Assembly: GCF_025698545.1 (NCBI RefSeq)
Contig: NC_068577.1
Coordinates: forward strand, 3,133,501 to 3,197,500
From: Gossypium raimondii
Lineage: Eukaryota; Streptophyta; Magnoliopsida; Malvales; Malvaceae
Direction: 5' to 3'
DNA: 64,000 nucleotides
In this document: positions 42,053 to 54,581 of the stretch, one piece after another
Position numbering within the stretch: the first letter of the stretch is position 1
Layout of the letters: every line of letters starts with the position of its first letter
Program-made: the position numbers and the translations under genes
The notes under the pieces: model-generated
What the model saw: the letters and a program-made list of their open reading frames with translations, nothing else
The model's database searches: none
Told to the model about the DNA's origin: nothing

Positions 42053-44893
42053 ATGGCTTCAACAGGGCAGCCACCGTCACTTAAAAGAAGAGATGCGCCA
42101 TTAACAAAAGAAGGAGATCAGCTTACTATTACCCCTTTAGGCGCTGGCAATGAAGTTGGTCGTTCTTGCGTTTACATGACTTACAAAAGCAAAACTGTAC
42201 TGGTATGCTTACTAAATATTCCTTATATTTATTGTTTTCTTTTACTACTGGATTTGGTTAGTTCCTAATTTGAGTTTTTTATTTATTTATTTCAATTTTA
42301 AATGATAGTTTGATTGTGGAATTCATCCTGCTTACTCGGGTATGGCTGCCTTGCCGTATTTCGATGAGATTGATCCTTCAACTATTGATGTCCTTCTTAT
42401 TACCCAGTATGGCCTTCTTTCCCTTTATTTTGTCTTCTTTAATCCTTCAAATTTGTTGCTGGGTAGATTTTAACTGTTATATTTCAAATTGCTTATGGCA
42501 TTTGTGCAGCTTTCACTTGGATCATGCTGCCTCCCTACCTTATTTTCTAGAGAAGGTTTGTTTCTTTCAGAGTGAATTATCGTCTAAGTACACTATTTGT
42601 TTAGGAGGATAGTGTGAAATCCGATATTCTAATTATTATCCACAGCGACTTCGAAGTGAATGCGTGTATTAAGCCTTGGATATCCATTATTCGAATCTGT
42701 AGTTTTGCACATATACGAACCCTATATCTGACTTTACTTTTCAAAATTTTTATTTGACCAAAAAAAGTTATACTTACTAAATCCAGATATTTAGCGGGTT
42801 TGAATATCCTCTGAATAATTAAATTAATTAGGTTTCAAATTCGATAGTTATGCTCAGGTTTAATATGGATGGATGATACAGCATGTTCGAATTTGTAGAA
42901 ATTATAGATATTTGTCCTACTGCCATCCTTAATTTGGTCTTGTTTAAGAACTAATGGGTTCGTATTTTTGACCAGACCACATTCAGAGGTCGAGTTTTTA
43001 TGACTCATGCAACAAAAGCTATCTATAAGCTCCTTTTGACTGATTATGTAAAAGTGAGCAAAGTTTCGGTTGAAGACATGTTATTTGATGAACAAGACAT
43101 TGGTCGCTCCATGGATAAAATTGAGGTATATATATATTCTTGGTTTTCCGTTTCTTCTAATGTTTATTGTCCACCTGTTCTGGTGTAGTCAGATTTGCTT
43201 CTTCGAATTAACTGATTGAGAACAATGTGTTGTGTTTTGTGCTTGACTGCAGGTTATTGATTTCCACCAAACCGTGGAAGTAAATGGCATTAAGTTCTGG
43301 TGCTATACTGCTGGGCATGTTCTTGGTGCTGCTATGTTCATGGTTGACATTGCCGGTGTTCGAGTCCTCTACACTGGAGACTATTCTCGTGAAGAAGATC
43401 GTCATCTCCGTGCTGCTGAGCTGCCACAGTTCTCTCCTGATATATGTGTGATTGAATCCACTTATGGTGTCCAGCTTCATCAACCACGACACATTCGGGA
43501 GAAGCGGTTTACTGATGTTATCCATTCTACTGTTTCTCAAGGTGGTCGTGTTCTAATTCCAGCGTTTGCCCTTGGTCGTGCCCAGGAACTTCTGTTGATC
43601 CTTGATGAGTATTGGTCTAGCCACCCTGAGCTTCATAACGTTCCAATATATTATGCTTCCCCACTTGCAAAAAAGTGTATGGCTGTTTATCAAACATACA
43701 TACTTTCCATGAATGAGAGAATCCGTACCCAGTTTGCGAACTCAAACCCCTTCAAGTTCAAGCACATTTCTCCATTAAATAGCATTGAGGAATTTAGTGA
43801 TGTAGGTCCATCTGTTGTAATGGCAAGTCCAGGTAGTCTTCAGAGCGGGCTGTCACGCCAACTCTTTGACAAGTGGTGTTCTGAGAAGAAAAATTCTTGT
43901 GTTATTCCTGGTTATGTCGTTGAAGGGACTCCTGCAAAAACGATTATTAATGAACCGAAGGAAGTGACTCTCATGAATGGTCTCATGGCTCCTTTGAACA
44001 TGCAGGTTCATTACATTTCATTCTCGGCCCATGCAGACTATGCACAAACGAGTACATTCTTGAAAGAGCTCATGCCTCCCAACATAATTCTTGTTCACGG
44101 AGAAGCAAACGAGATGGGAAGGCTTAAACAGAAGCTTATCACTGAGTTCACTGATGGCAACACCAAAATCATTACCCCTAAGAATTGTCAGTCTGTTGAG
44201 ATGTATTTTAGCTCCGAGAAAATGGCTAAAACAATCGGAAGGTTGGCTGAAAAGACCCCAGACGTAGGTGAAACTGTTAGTGGTGTTCTGGTAAAGAAAG
44301 GTTTCACATATCAGATAATGGCTCCCGATGATCTCCACATCTTCTCACAGCTTTCAACCGCAAACATCACTCAGAGGATCACTATCCCATTCACTGGCGC
44401 CTTTGGTGTGATAAAGCATCGACTCGAGCAGATATACGAGAGTGTGGAATCTTCAACAGATGAAGAGTCTGGGGTTCCAACATTGCGAGTGCATGATAGT
44501 GTGACTGTGAAGCAGGATTCAGATAGGCACATCTCATTGCATTGGACATCGGATCCCATAAGTGACATGGTGTCAGATTCCATCGTGGCATTGGTTTTGA
44601 ACATCAGCCGGGAGATCCCTAAGGTAGTAGTGGAATCTGAGGCCATAAAAACGGAAGAAGAAAACGGGAAGAAGGCGGAAAAGGTTATTCATGCACTCCT
44701 GGTTTCACTGTTTGGGGATGTGAAATTAGGAGAAAATGGAAAGCTTATGGTAAGCGTTGATGGGAATGTGGCTCATCTTGATAAACAGAGTGGGGATGTT
44801 GAGAGTGAAAATGAAGGTCTAAAGGAGAGAGTAAAAACAGCTTTTCGACGAATTCAAAGTGCAGTAAAACCAATCCCTCTCTCATCATCATAG
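42053..44893 (+). CDS. CPSF73-I: Cleavage and polyadenylation specificity factor 73-I (pre-mRNA 3'-end endonuclease)
   Basis: Zinc-dependent endonuclease that cuts pre-mRNA at the poly(A) site within the nuclear CPSF complex. Exons: 42053-42202, 42309-42406, 42510-42555, 42976-43125, 43253-44893. They sum to 695 codons (694 aa), the usual plant length. Metallo-beta-lactamase motifs: [15 protein letters not shown] near the N-terminus, HFHLDH at 83-88 (motif II, split across exons 2 and 3), [11 protein letters not shown], and [12 protein letters not shown]. The beta-CASP region contains the ESTYG and [11 protein letters not shown] blocks. [11 protein letters not shown] and ILVHGE complete the metal site. 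The C-terminal third (from about [12 protein letters not shown]) is the CPSF100/CstF-binding domain. All metal ligands appear present. The start is the first ATG in the transcript-like leader. Confidence 0.97.
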
Positions 44894-45869
44894 TTCCTTT
44901 TCCCCCTGTTTTACTTATTCTTCTTTTAAATGTGCTCGACTTTGAGGATGAATTTTGGATTTGCCAATTGCATGATGAAGTTATGTTGGTTGCTTATTAC
45001 CAAGCAGTAATTCCTTGTTCAGTTGTTTGTACAGCTTAGCAGTTAGCACTGAAGCATGTCGTCATCATCTTTTACTCTAATATTTTGATATTGGTAAGAT
45101 TCATTGATTTCTGCCATTTATGTGAAACAAAGGGTAAATCTATTATAAGGATAAAGCAACATTTTAATATTTAGTCTTTTAATTTCGACTCTTGAAATGT
45201 TTTTGTTTACGTTAATCTCATATTTTGTTGTTTTTTTTTAATTTGGATTTCTTGAAAATTTAAAATTATTATATAAAATCCTAAAAATAAGAAATATTAA
45301 AATTTTATGAAGAAACTATATTTAAAAATGGAAAATTTTTAAGTAACGACTTTGACACAATCTTAAGGTGCAACGTGTTACGAAATCTAAATTATCCAAA
45401 TTTAAAGATTAAATTAAAAAAAAGCACTACAAAGTTTCTGATTAATGTTAAAAATTTAAAGATCAAATTTGAGATTAGATGTTACTTTTATCTTTTATTG
45501 TTGTACTTTTTATTTTTTCAGTTTTTGTTTGTATTAAATTATAAAATAAAATTTTAAATTGCATATTTGAAATTTAGTCCTCTACTTTAGTTTTCAAGAA
45601 TGTAGTTTTTTTATTTTTAAATCTAAAAATTCAGGTGAAGTCGTTACCAACATTATTTTTACGCCTCATAGTTCCTACTTAAACTAATATAACACCTGAA
45701 GCATATAAGATTTTTCATAGTTTCCAATCTGTTTTTTATTTTTACCTTGATCTATTTCATGATCTTGATATATGTATCAAACGATTATGAGTACCGGATG
45801 CTTTATTTAATCAGCATTATCTTGAAAAAGTTAAGAAATTTTCTGAGATTCTTTTGCATCTTTTCCAGC
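44894..45869. other. CPSF73 3' region; no gene
   Basis: 3' UTR for roughly 200 bp, then AT-rich DNA. I looked here for the missing first exons of the MRS2-like pseudogene and saw none. Confidence 0.4.
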
Positions 45870-47246
45870 CAGGGAGAAAGCCATGGTTTTCAATTTAGAG
45901 TTTATAAAGACTATAGTTACAGCTGAATAAGTACTTGTACTGGATCCTCTCCAACAGGAAGTTCTTCAATTTGTGGATCAACTAAGACTACAACTTCCTG
46001 TTAAAGTGATTCTAAGATGCAAGGAGTGAGCACAGTGGATGTTAGTGATAGTGAACTGCACGTTTTAGCTAGTGAACAGTTGTTACCTGTTCCCGAAGTG
46101 CTTCCATTTGAGTTTCAGGTTCTGGAGATAGCGTTTGAGGTTGTCTGCTCATTTCTGGACAAAAATGTCGCGGATCTTGAGAGGGATGCTTACCCTGCGT
46201 TGGATGAACTGGCAAGAAATGTCAGCACCAAGAATCTTGAGCATGTACGGAGTTTGAAAAGCAGTCTCACTCACATGCTTGCACCTGTACAAAAGGTATT
46301 TCTTATGCCCATTGTTCTTTTTTTCAAAATTCAACACCATAGTTGTTGCTCATAAGGACTAAGAAAAGTACTCCTTATCTCAATTCAGAGCACTTGTTTG
46401 TGTGTGTGTGTGAGAAGGGAACCAATTACAAGAGAGTTGGAATGATGAATATAACTTCTCAAGGCATCTGATGGAATCTCCAGTATACAATTTCACAACG
46501 AAAACATATATATGATTCTTCAAAGATGTAACTTATTTATGTACATCATTCACACACGTGCCAGATTATCTTTTGCGAACAATTGATGAGGACCTGTTTA
46601 ATGTCAGGTGAGGGATGAAATCGAACAATGGAGATATGGCACATTTGTATTTGACAATAAAGAGGATCCAAAATCAGCAATCAGAGGCTGTGTTGAGTGA
46701 TGCATTTTCAAATAGCATCGCTATTAATCCGCCCCAATTGCGTCAGCTTGTTTCAAATAGGAGCAGAAGTTTGAGCAGCCACTTTTTTGACGACCACAAA
46801 GTCGAGGATTTGGAGATGTTGCTCGAGGCTTATTGCATGCAATTGGATGGAATTCGTAACAAGATATTATTGGTGAGTAATTCATCTTTACCATGTACGA
46901 TGGGTGCATCTGGTTTCACCTCCTTTGACTTGGTTCAAAGTACCATTTCCTTCTTTCGATTTGCAGGTTCGCGAATATATTGGCGATACAGAAGACTATG
47001 TCACTATCCAACTCGACAGCCAGCAAAATGGAACTCATTCAACTTCAATTGACATTGACCATAGCATCGTTTGCTATAAGTATTGAAACTTTGGTAGCAG
47101 GGTGGATGGGTATGAACATCCCTTGTGCATTGTACCAAAAGAATGGGATATTTGAAATCTTTTCTGGAATTCTTACATTGGGCTGTTTGTTGATTTTCCT
47201 ACTTGTCCTAGAATATGCCAGATGGACGAAGCTGATTGACGCTTAA
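45870..47246 (+). pseudogene. Broken MRS2-3-like magnesium transporter
   Basis: Homologous to plant MRS2/MGT (CorA-type) Mg2+ channels, closest by eye to MRS2-3. Segments in order: [144 protein letters not shown], and GMNIPCALY, the GMN signature. Damage: a TAA replaces a sense codon at 45928-45930. The frame changes near 46010, near 46630 (a stretch equivalent to LLDDDED is lost after RDEIEQ) and at about 47027-47031, where AATGGAAC has one base more than the expected AATGAAC. The first exon(s) are missing. Introns are kept, so this is a decayed duplicate. One-base changes could in principle be assembly errors, but the combined damage argues against that. Confidence 0.9.
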
Positions 47247-47379
47247 AGTTATCCTCATCATCAAACAATCTAGGTCTATTAGCTTACTTATGGACCCCAG
47301 CAATGGGGGGCCATTTGAGTATATGGTGATTATAAAGTGCAACTTATACAAAATTTTATTTTATATTTTTGGCTCCTTT

Positions 47380-50300
47380 TGTAACACCTCTTACTCGTAT
47401 GCAACACCGAAATAGGGTACGAGGCATTATCAGAACACATACACTTGTAAAAAAATTTAACCGAGTTATAAAATTTCATCTAAATTAAAATTTTCAAAAT
47501 TATTAACATGCTTTTATAACTCTTCACAATATATCCTCAAAATATTATAATCATAATAAATAGGGTCTACGAGACCCGATATATACTCATGCAATTCAAT
47601 GCTTCATTTCCATTTCATTCAATTCGCAATTTCTTATGCTCACAATTTAAATCATATCACTAGCAATTTCCATTTAATTCACGTACAATTCAATGTCATT
47701 AAGTTCAATACTAATACGTATTTACCATTTAACTCAACGTATATCGATTATATCATTCATTAACACATTTATGAAATTCTCAATTTTGCAATAAAAATAT
47801 CACTCTAGCTTAAATAACAATATCAATTCAACTCATCATCCCCTTTTTCGTCATTTTACCCTTCAAGTATGAATGTACTATTTCATTACCTTTCCACATC
47901 CGTTCCTATGCATATTACACAAAACATAAACATATCAATACAATGCATAACTTATAAGTTTAACGTGGCATAATTGAGCCACAACTTGACCAAAGCCTAA
48001 GCATGTACACCACATTTCATATTCACTTTAACTCATTTTAATCCCGTTGAACATTCGGAATATACACGGATACGTAGAGAATTAGCACATAAGTGCCACA
48101 CTGATATGTAGCCGAAGTTACCATTGATATGTAGCCGTAGCTACCACTGAAATTTAACCGAAGCTACCATTGATCAATAACATTGGAAATGTCCACGGGC
48201 CTGCTCACACAAGATGTCAGGTGTCCGCAACACATGCTAGATCACCCAGCACTCGAGACTCACTGTAACACTGTAACACTGGTCTCTAGTGACATGTCAC
48301 TTGTATCCACTTCTATTCCTAAGTTCAACCGGGAATTTACACTTAACACTTTATTTTAAACACTTTATCACTTGAATAATTCATGAATAATTTTCCTTCC
48401 ACATTCAATATTAATTCACATATCAAATATAATTCACAATTTATAAAAATATAATTATTATTTACATGTAACTTACCGACACGTGTTAATTCATAAACCA
48501 TTCATGACATTACTTCATACCAAATCATATACCCAATATACCATACACACATACTATGAAACTTTATTTTCGCACATGAACTTAAACCATGACCAATAAT
48601 GCACAAATATAAGCATCATTTCTATTTCATCATTTATCAATTATAATCGAGCATATGACCAATTATATATGACTCATTCATATATTTTTCCAGTTTTCCT
48701 CCTCCTCCTCTCCATTCCACATCCTTAATGTGTATAACAAATTTAAACAACATTATCCATTCTTTTACTATTTTTCCTGTATGTAGATTCAAGTTGTCTG
48801 TCTGAGTCAAAGTTACTAATTTATTTATATCTTGAGGTACAGAGCTCCAAATTAAGATCCGTTAATTTTATCCGAAACTAGACTCACATATCTTCTTATC
48901 ATAAAATTTTCATAATTTTTGGCTTATCCAATAAGTACAGTTTATTCTTTAAAGTCACTCCTGTTTCACTACTCAACATCTCTGACCTCTCTTCACTAAA
49001 AATGAAATATCTCATTGTAAAAATTCAGATGATATTTCCATTTGTTTATTTTGAAAATAGACTTATTTAGGATTCTAAACATATAAATTTTAGCCCATAA
49101 TTATTTTTCTTCAATTTTTGATGATTTTTCAAAGTCAAAACAGGGGAACCCGAAATCATTCTGACCTTATCTTACAAAATTTATTATAGCTCATAATTTA
49201 CAACTCCATTACTTACATCGTTTCTTCTATAAGAAACTAGACTCAATAATATTTAATTTCATATTTTATTCATTCTCTAATTCGATTCCCACAATTTTTG
49301 GTGATTTTTCAAAGTTAAACTACTGCTGCTGTCCAAAACTATTTTAGTGCAAAATGCTGATTTCCATTTTTCCCCAAATTTCACAGTTCATACAATTCAG
49401 TCCTTGCTCAATTAAGCTAATTTTTCTCAATTAGTACTTTACCTAGACGTTATAAGTTATTCATAACTATTGAAATTCAGAATTTCCTCATAAAACCCTA
49501 ACTTCAAACTCTTTTATTGTTAAGTCCCAAGCATCCACTTTCTATTCAATTCTTTTAATAAACCAGCATATAAACAATTTAAAGCTCTAATTCCATGCTA
49601 AATCATCTTATACTTCCAGCACGTATTCATAGCAACTTTCAACTTCTTTCATAGAATCAAAAACTAATGAATTCAACAAGTGGGCCTAGTTGTAAAAGTC
49701 ACAAAAACACAAAAATTTCAAGAAATAATCAAGAATTGAACTTACTTGCAGTAAAAATATGAAAAACCAGCTTAAAGAAACCCTTCTATGGTGTTTTAGC
49801 TTAGGAGAATGCAGAAAAATAAAGAGAAATCTAGACAATTCCACTTTGATCCTAGCTTTATTAAGTAATTTTGCAATATTCTAATTTTGCCCTTAATTCT
49901 TCTTACTTTCCTGCTGATTTCATGCCTTTGCCGTCCAGCCCCAATAGAAATTGGGTCTATTTTCCTTTTAAGCCCTCTTCCTTTTATCATTTAAGCTATT
50001 TAATTATTTTCTGTAATTTTGTATTTGTTACAATTTAGTCCTTTTTGTTCAATTAATTATCGAAACTTTAAAATTTCTTAACGAAACTTTAATACTAAAT
50101 TTTTAACACTCCATAAATATTTATAAAAATATTTATGGCTCGGTTTAAAATCTCCGAGGTCTCAATACCTCGTTTTTTTATTCTAATTATTTTAATATTT
50201 ATTTCTAGTGCACTATTCACTATTTCAAAAATTTTCTTAACTTCACATTTAACTTATACTCACTAAATTAATAATATTTTCTACTCATTTGTCGGATTTA

Positions 50301-50417
50301 GTGATCTCGAATCACCGTTCCGACACCCCCTAAAAATTCAGGCCATTACATTTTTCCTCGTTAGATTTGTGGTCTCAAAACCACTGTTCCGACTAGACCC
50401 AAAATCGGGCTGTTACA
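47380..50417. mobile_element. Complete solo LTR, about 3.04 kb, gypsy-type (possibly Del/Tekay)
   Basis: Begins TGTAACACC and ends GGGCTGTTACA, with perfect 7-bp inverted termini TGTAACA/TGTTACA. It is flanked by a perfect 5-bp direct repeat, CCTTT, at 47375-47379 and 50418-50422. No gag or pol text occurs inside, so this is a lone LTR left after LTR-LTR recombination. It looks whole. Very long LTRs and this head sequence fit the Del/Tekay chromovirus class abundant in cotton; that assignment is from memory. The intact target duplication suggests moderate rather than great age. Confidence 0.85.
48093..48180. repeat. Short tandem minisatellite inside the solo LTR
   Basis: Three diverged units of about 27-30 bp built on tgatatgtagccgaagttac and accat, followed at 48260 by a doubled cactgtaa word. 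Part of the LTR, not an independent element. Confidence 0.7.
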
Positions 50418-52130
50418 CCTTTACTTCCTGTTAGATATGTAATTGTAAGATATCAATTTTGCTTCTTGACAGCTACCTTACACCAATTTTGATTTCCCAC
50501 TGAATGAGAAACCATGTTTTATGCATAAACAAAATAGTTTCCAACTGCTAAGTTTTCTTTTCCATTGTAGCTGTGCTTTAGGGTTACGTGTTTTTTTCCT
50601 GTATGGCTTAATCCTTCATAGCTAATGATGTTTGAATTGGATTGATTGGATCAGGAACCGTACGGGTTATCAATCTAAAGAATGACATTAAATTAGTTGG
50701 ATTAGAAATCGATATGGATTAATTGAACTGTTTTTTAAATATAAATTTTAAATCGAAACGATCAAATCAATGAATCGAAAGTTTGATCTGTTTAGCTTAG
50801 AGCTTAAGTTCTAATGCACCAAGGTCAATATTGTTTTTTGGGATTTTATCCCAAAATAAAATCAGTATTCAACAATTTGGTTGTAGTGAGATATTTTAAG
50901 GTTAAAACTTAAAAAGTACTGTGTGCTTTCAAAGTTCGTCAATAAACCTTGTAGGGTAAGCATATACCTATATGTTTTTTTTTTCTGCATTAGAAAATCA
51001 TTGCATATGATTGCTCCCAACATTCTTGCTTTTATAGTTGTTTGATAGCTGTGGTCACTAATCACCCTCTCCCTGTTTCTTTGACAATTTATGTGAATTT
51101 AATTGCTATAATCTTAGGGTTGTTGAACCAAAACTGTTTATTACTCTTATGATTATAAACTTGATTTGAGGTTGTGTTAGATGCCGATAATGTGATCAAA
51201 ATCTGTCGTGAATTCCTAATAACAATTTTAGTTTTTTTTGTCAAAAATTGTCGTAAATATATTCATGTAATTATATTAAATTAATAAGAAAATCATTATA
51301 ATCATTGTGATGTGGTGGTTGCTCACATCATCCTTTAATCATATGGTTGGAGGTTTGGTCCCGTTCTATTTTATAACCAATCGTTTATCTTTTCAGAAAA
51401 TACTCGTAACGAGAAAATTAATCATTAATAATGTCAATAACAAAACTATATATATATAAAAAAAAAAGACGTCGACAATTAAACTACAATTTTTATGTGT
51501 AGGAATTAAATATCAGATTTGATGAATTAAAATGATTGTGTTTAGAGATACCCCATTTTGCATCAAGTTTTAAATCTACACAGCTTAGGTAGCTTTTCCA
51601 GTTACATTAAAATATTGAATGCATCTAGAAGAAGCTTGTTCAGACGTGATTATAAAGTATGGTAATCAATGACATCAATAAACATTTAGTCTTTAAATAT
51701 TTTTAAATTATAAAAGAAATTGGTAACAAACATCTTAAAAGCATAATTAAGATTGATAAAATAAAAAATATTATGTTATAAATAACATGTGGGTGGAGGA
51801 TATTGGTCACCAAAATTTTTATATATGTGTAATGTTGGATAATATATAGAAAAGAAAAGTAACACCAAATTTTGGAGAAGTCAGATCCTTCTTATCTTCC
51901 TATATGAATAACATGCTGGCCTTGCAACTTGCAATTTGCAACTTGTTGTAATAAAATGGTCTTTATTTTGTACTTTATATATATATATATATATATGTTT
52001 GTGGAAATATCAATGAAAGGAACAAAAGAGAAAAAAACAAACTTTCATTGTACAAATTAATTTTTTTTATGTATAAATTTAATTTATTTATTGAATAATC
52101 TTATTATAAGTTCTGATTATATCTGTTCTT

Positions 52131-52248
52131 TTTGACACAATGTTTAGAACTACTCATAGTCTCTCCCCAACTCATAAATACGAGAATAATACGCTTCAGC
52201 ACAGTTAAACCCATGTCCTCCTGCGTTGATTAAGCTAAGACTCAATCG
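52131..52248 (-). repeat. tRNA-derived SINE-like repeat, copy 3
   Basis: On the minus strand: cgattgagtcttagcttaat (A-box-like), caggaggacatgggtttaac (B-box-like), gctgaagcgtattattctc, then a tail ending cattgtgtcaaaaag. Part of the spacer between the boxes is deleted relative to copy 2. Confidence 0.6.
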
Positions 52249-52674
52249 ATACTTTTATTTAAATTTTAGATTTAAATATTTTTTATGGAAATAATTATAC
52301 TTCCATGTATTACCTGTTATATGAATTATGCCATAGTTGTAACTATAAACTTCTTCAAAACACAGAACATTGTACAATGCAATGAAATTGGACTAGTAAT
52401 GGTAGGTAGGACCACATTAAAAGATAGTCCAAAATCTTTATGTTTTCACCCCCTTTATTTTGGAATCGATGTTCAAAACCCTTATAATTTTATAATTCAA
52501 GTGTTTATGGGTAGAGTCAGATTGGATTTAAGTTGGATCTATATAGAATATAAGTCAGGTTAAGCTCGGATCTTGAATGTTAGAATTCAAGCTTGGCTTA
52601 TAATTTAAACAATTTTAATCTTTTTAGTCAAGCTCATTTTTTAAATCTTATATTTTTGTCTAAGTCTTAATCCC

Positions 52675-52775
52675 TCCTTAACTCTTATATAGAAAGCTAG
52701 TACGCGTCAGCACACTCGTTCTCTTACACTAACAATAATACCAATGACAATCGATCTACGTTCATTCGGTGAATT
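52675..52775 (-). repeat. tRNA-derived SINE-like repeat, copy 4
   Basis: Minus strand shows cgtagatcgattgtcattgg, attattgttagtgtaagaga, and gctgacgcgtactagc in the family order. Lies about 430 bp from copy 3 in the same orientation. Confidence 0.5.
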
Positions 52776-52989
52776 GAAATGAGTTAAATAAAGCAAAATA
52801 ATAGTTTCAATGCATAAATAGTTTCAACGGGGAGCAAGGGCAAAAAATCAGAATTAGCATGGGTAGATTACGATATTTGAAAATTATAGGGTTGAAAGGT
52901 GAAATATATATTTCTAACTTTTCTCCTCCATATTTATTAAAATTGCTCAATCCAGTCCCTGATTCGTGATTCCCACTTCCAGCTTTCAA

Positions 52990-52990
52990 C

Positions 52991-53032
<42 letters not shown>

Positions 53033-53283
53033 AAATAGAATAGAAAGAGAAAGAAAGAGGAAGGCAGAGGGTTCATAATAAGGGGAACCGAAAACTGGAA
53101 AAGAAAACGAAAAAGGCAAACCCTAGGAAATTCTTAGCTTCCGATTTTGATTCATTGAAGATTTACATTTCGAGATCTTAATTCTTCAGTAACCCAAAGG
53201 TAAGCTTTAATTTTTTTCTTTATAAACTACAAATTTAACAAAATATTTTTGTTTGTTTTTGTTTTCAATCTGTTTTAAATCTT

Positions 53284-53322
<39 letters not shown>

Positions 53323-54561
53323 AAGTCAATTTGAATGCATTTTCATTTCTCACATTGTGTAACATTTCCTTTTTTTTTACACTGAATAATGAATATCTAA
53401 TCTTCAATGCTTAGTTTTTATTTTTAAAATTTCATGAGCTGCATTTTAGTTTCTATTTATTTTAGATTTTTAGGCTCCTTTTGGTTGCTAAGGAAATGTG
53501 GAAAATAATAAGAACTCATGGTTTTAAGTATTCTATACTTTGTTTAGCTTAGGCGCTGTTTTATTTGTTAATTAATTCATTTATTATTATCCAGAACAAA
53601 ATTTCATTAGGATTTTGAACCTTTTTTCCAGTTTGTGAAGAAATACTATAAATAATGCTAGAATCATTGTTATAAGTTAATTGAATCTGTCAATTTTGAC
53701 AGATTTTGCTTTGCATTTTTTCCCTTCTTCGTTGGATGAAATTGAAGAGTGTCATTAAAGTAATGAGTTAAGCTATTTAGATGTCGTTGTGAGGATAGTC
53801 ATAAACTCTTGATCTATTTCCTGTATGCTTGATATGTGCTGCTATTTCATTCCGGACTGAACACTTGCTTTACTAGTCTACATATGCGAAGTGAATGGTT
53901 TTCGAGCATGATATGTGCACGGTTACATTGGATAGGTTTTCTTGCTTGACAGAGATTGGGAAACACTCTTTCGAGACATTGTGTTTTGTATAGTATTTTA
54001 TTTTTAGACATTCTTTTATTCACAGTTTCGATTAAAATGATCAAAATACAGATCTTCATGAGAGATGTTGTGTAATGTCTTAATCTTCTAACTTCTACCT
54101 ACAAAACCAAAGCAGAGTTCTTGTAACTGTAGTTTTTTTTCCCTTAATTCTTTGGTTTAACCTGTACCTGAAGATTTAGCAATTGGAACTAGGGATAAAA
54201 TTGATGTTGATATAATGTGTAAAGTCATGTTCAAATACATGATTCCTGAGCTTTATTTTATCTTTTCTGTGATCTTTCCATTTGGATATGGATAATTCCC
54301 AGAATGTCTACTTGTTATGTAATGCTGTGTACCAGACGAAAATTTTTATTATTAGATGACTGTCTGCTATGTGACAATAGGTTTGATGCATGATACACTC
54401 TATTGTTTTTCTGATTTCCTTTGTTGAACGGAGGGCGTATTGTCTCTTGGTTTGTGAACTGAAATCGACACCTCAACTCTTTTTTCTAGCATTTTTGCTT
54501 TTGCCTTTGTTCTTATCCTAATGTATCCATTTCATGATCTGTCTCTCCTATGCTCCATACA
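52990..54561 (+). promoter_or_regulatory. bZIP leader exon and leader intron
   Basis: The leader exon runs from around 52990 to 53199 (AAG|GTAAGC donor) and contains an (AG)17 run at 52993-53026. A leader intron of 1,362 bp, with an (AT)n run at 53290-53318, ends at a TACAG acceptor at 54561, 20 bp before the start codon. Long leader introns next to the start often boost plant gene expression (general knowledge; not shown here). Confidence 0.6.
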
Positions 54562-54581
54562 GGAACTGGTTGTTCTTGGCT

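Larger units (their letters stand above)
50423..52985. other. Intergenic region upstream of the bZIP gene
   Basis: AT-rich with dispersed repeats: a gaattgatt-type repeat at 50640-50790, a tRNA-like segment at 51290-51380, an (AT)n run near 51980, two SINE-like copies (52131-52248 and 52675-52775), and hAT-like text at about 52500-52670. No gene. Confidence 0.45.

Noticed and set aside
46017-46355. 112-codon open frame that looks like an intact small gene
   Set aside because: It is one exon of the broken MRS2-like gene read through into intron; its ATG is internal to the ancestral protein.
53289-53318. (AT)n run, and similar runs near 51980 and 60810
   Set aside because: Ordinary microsatellites; no further signal.
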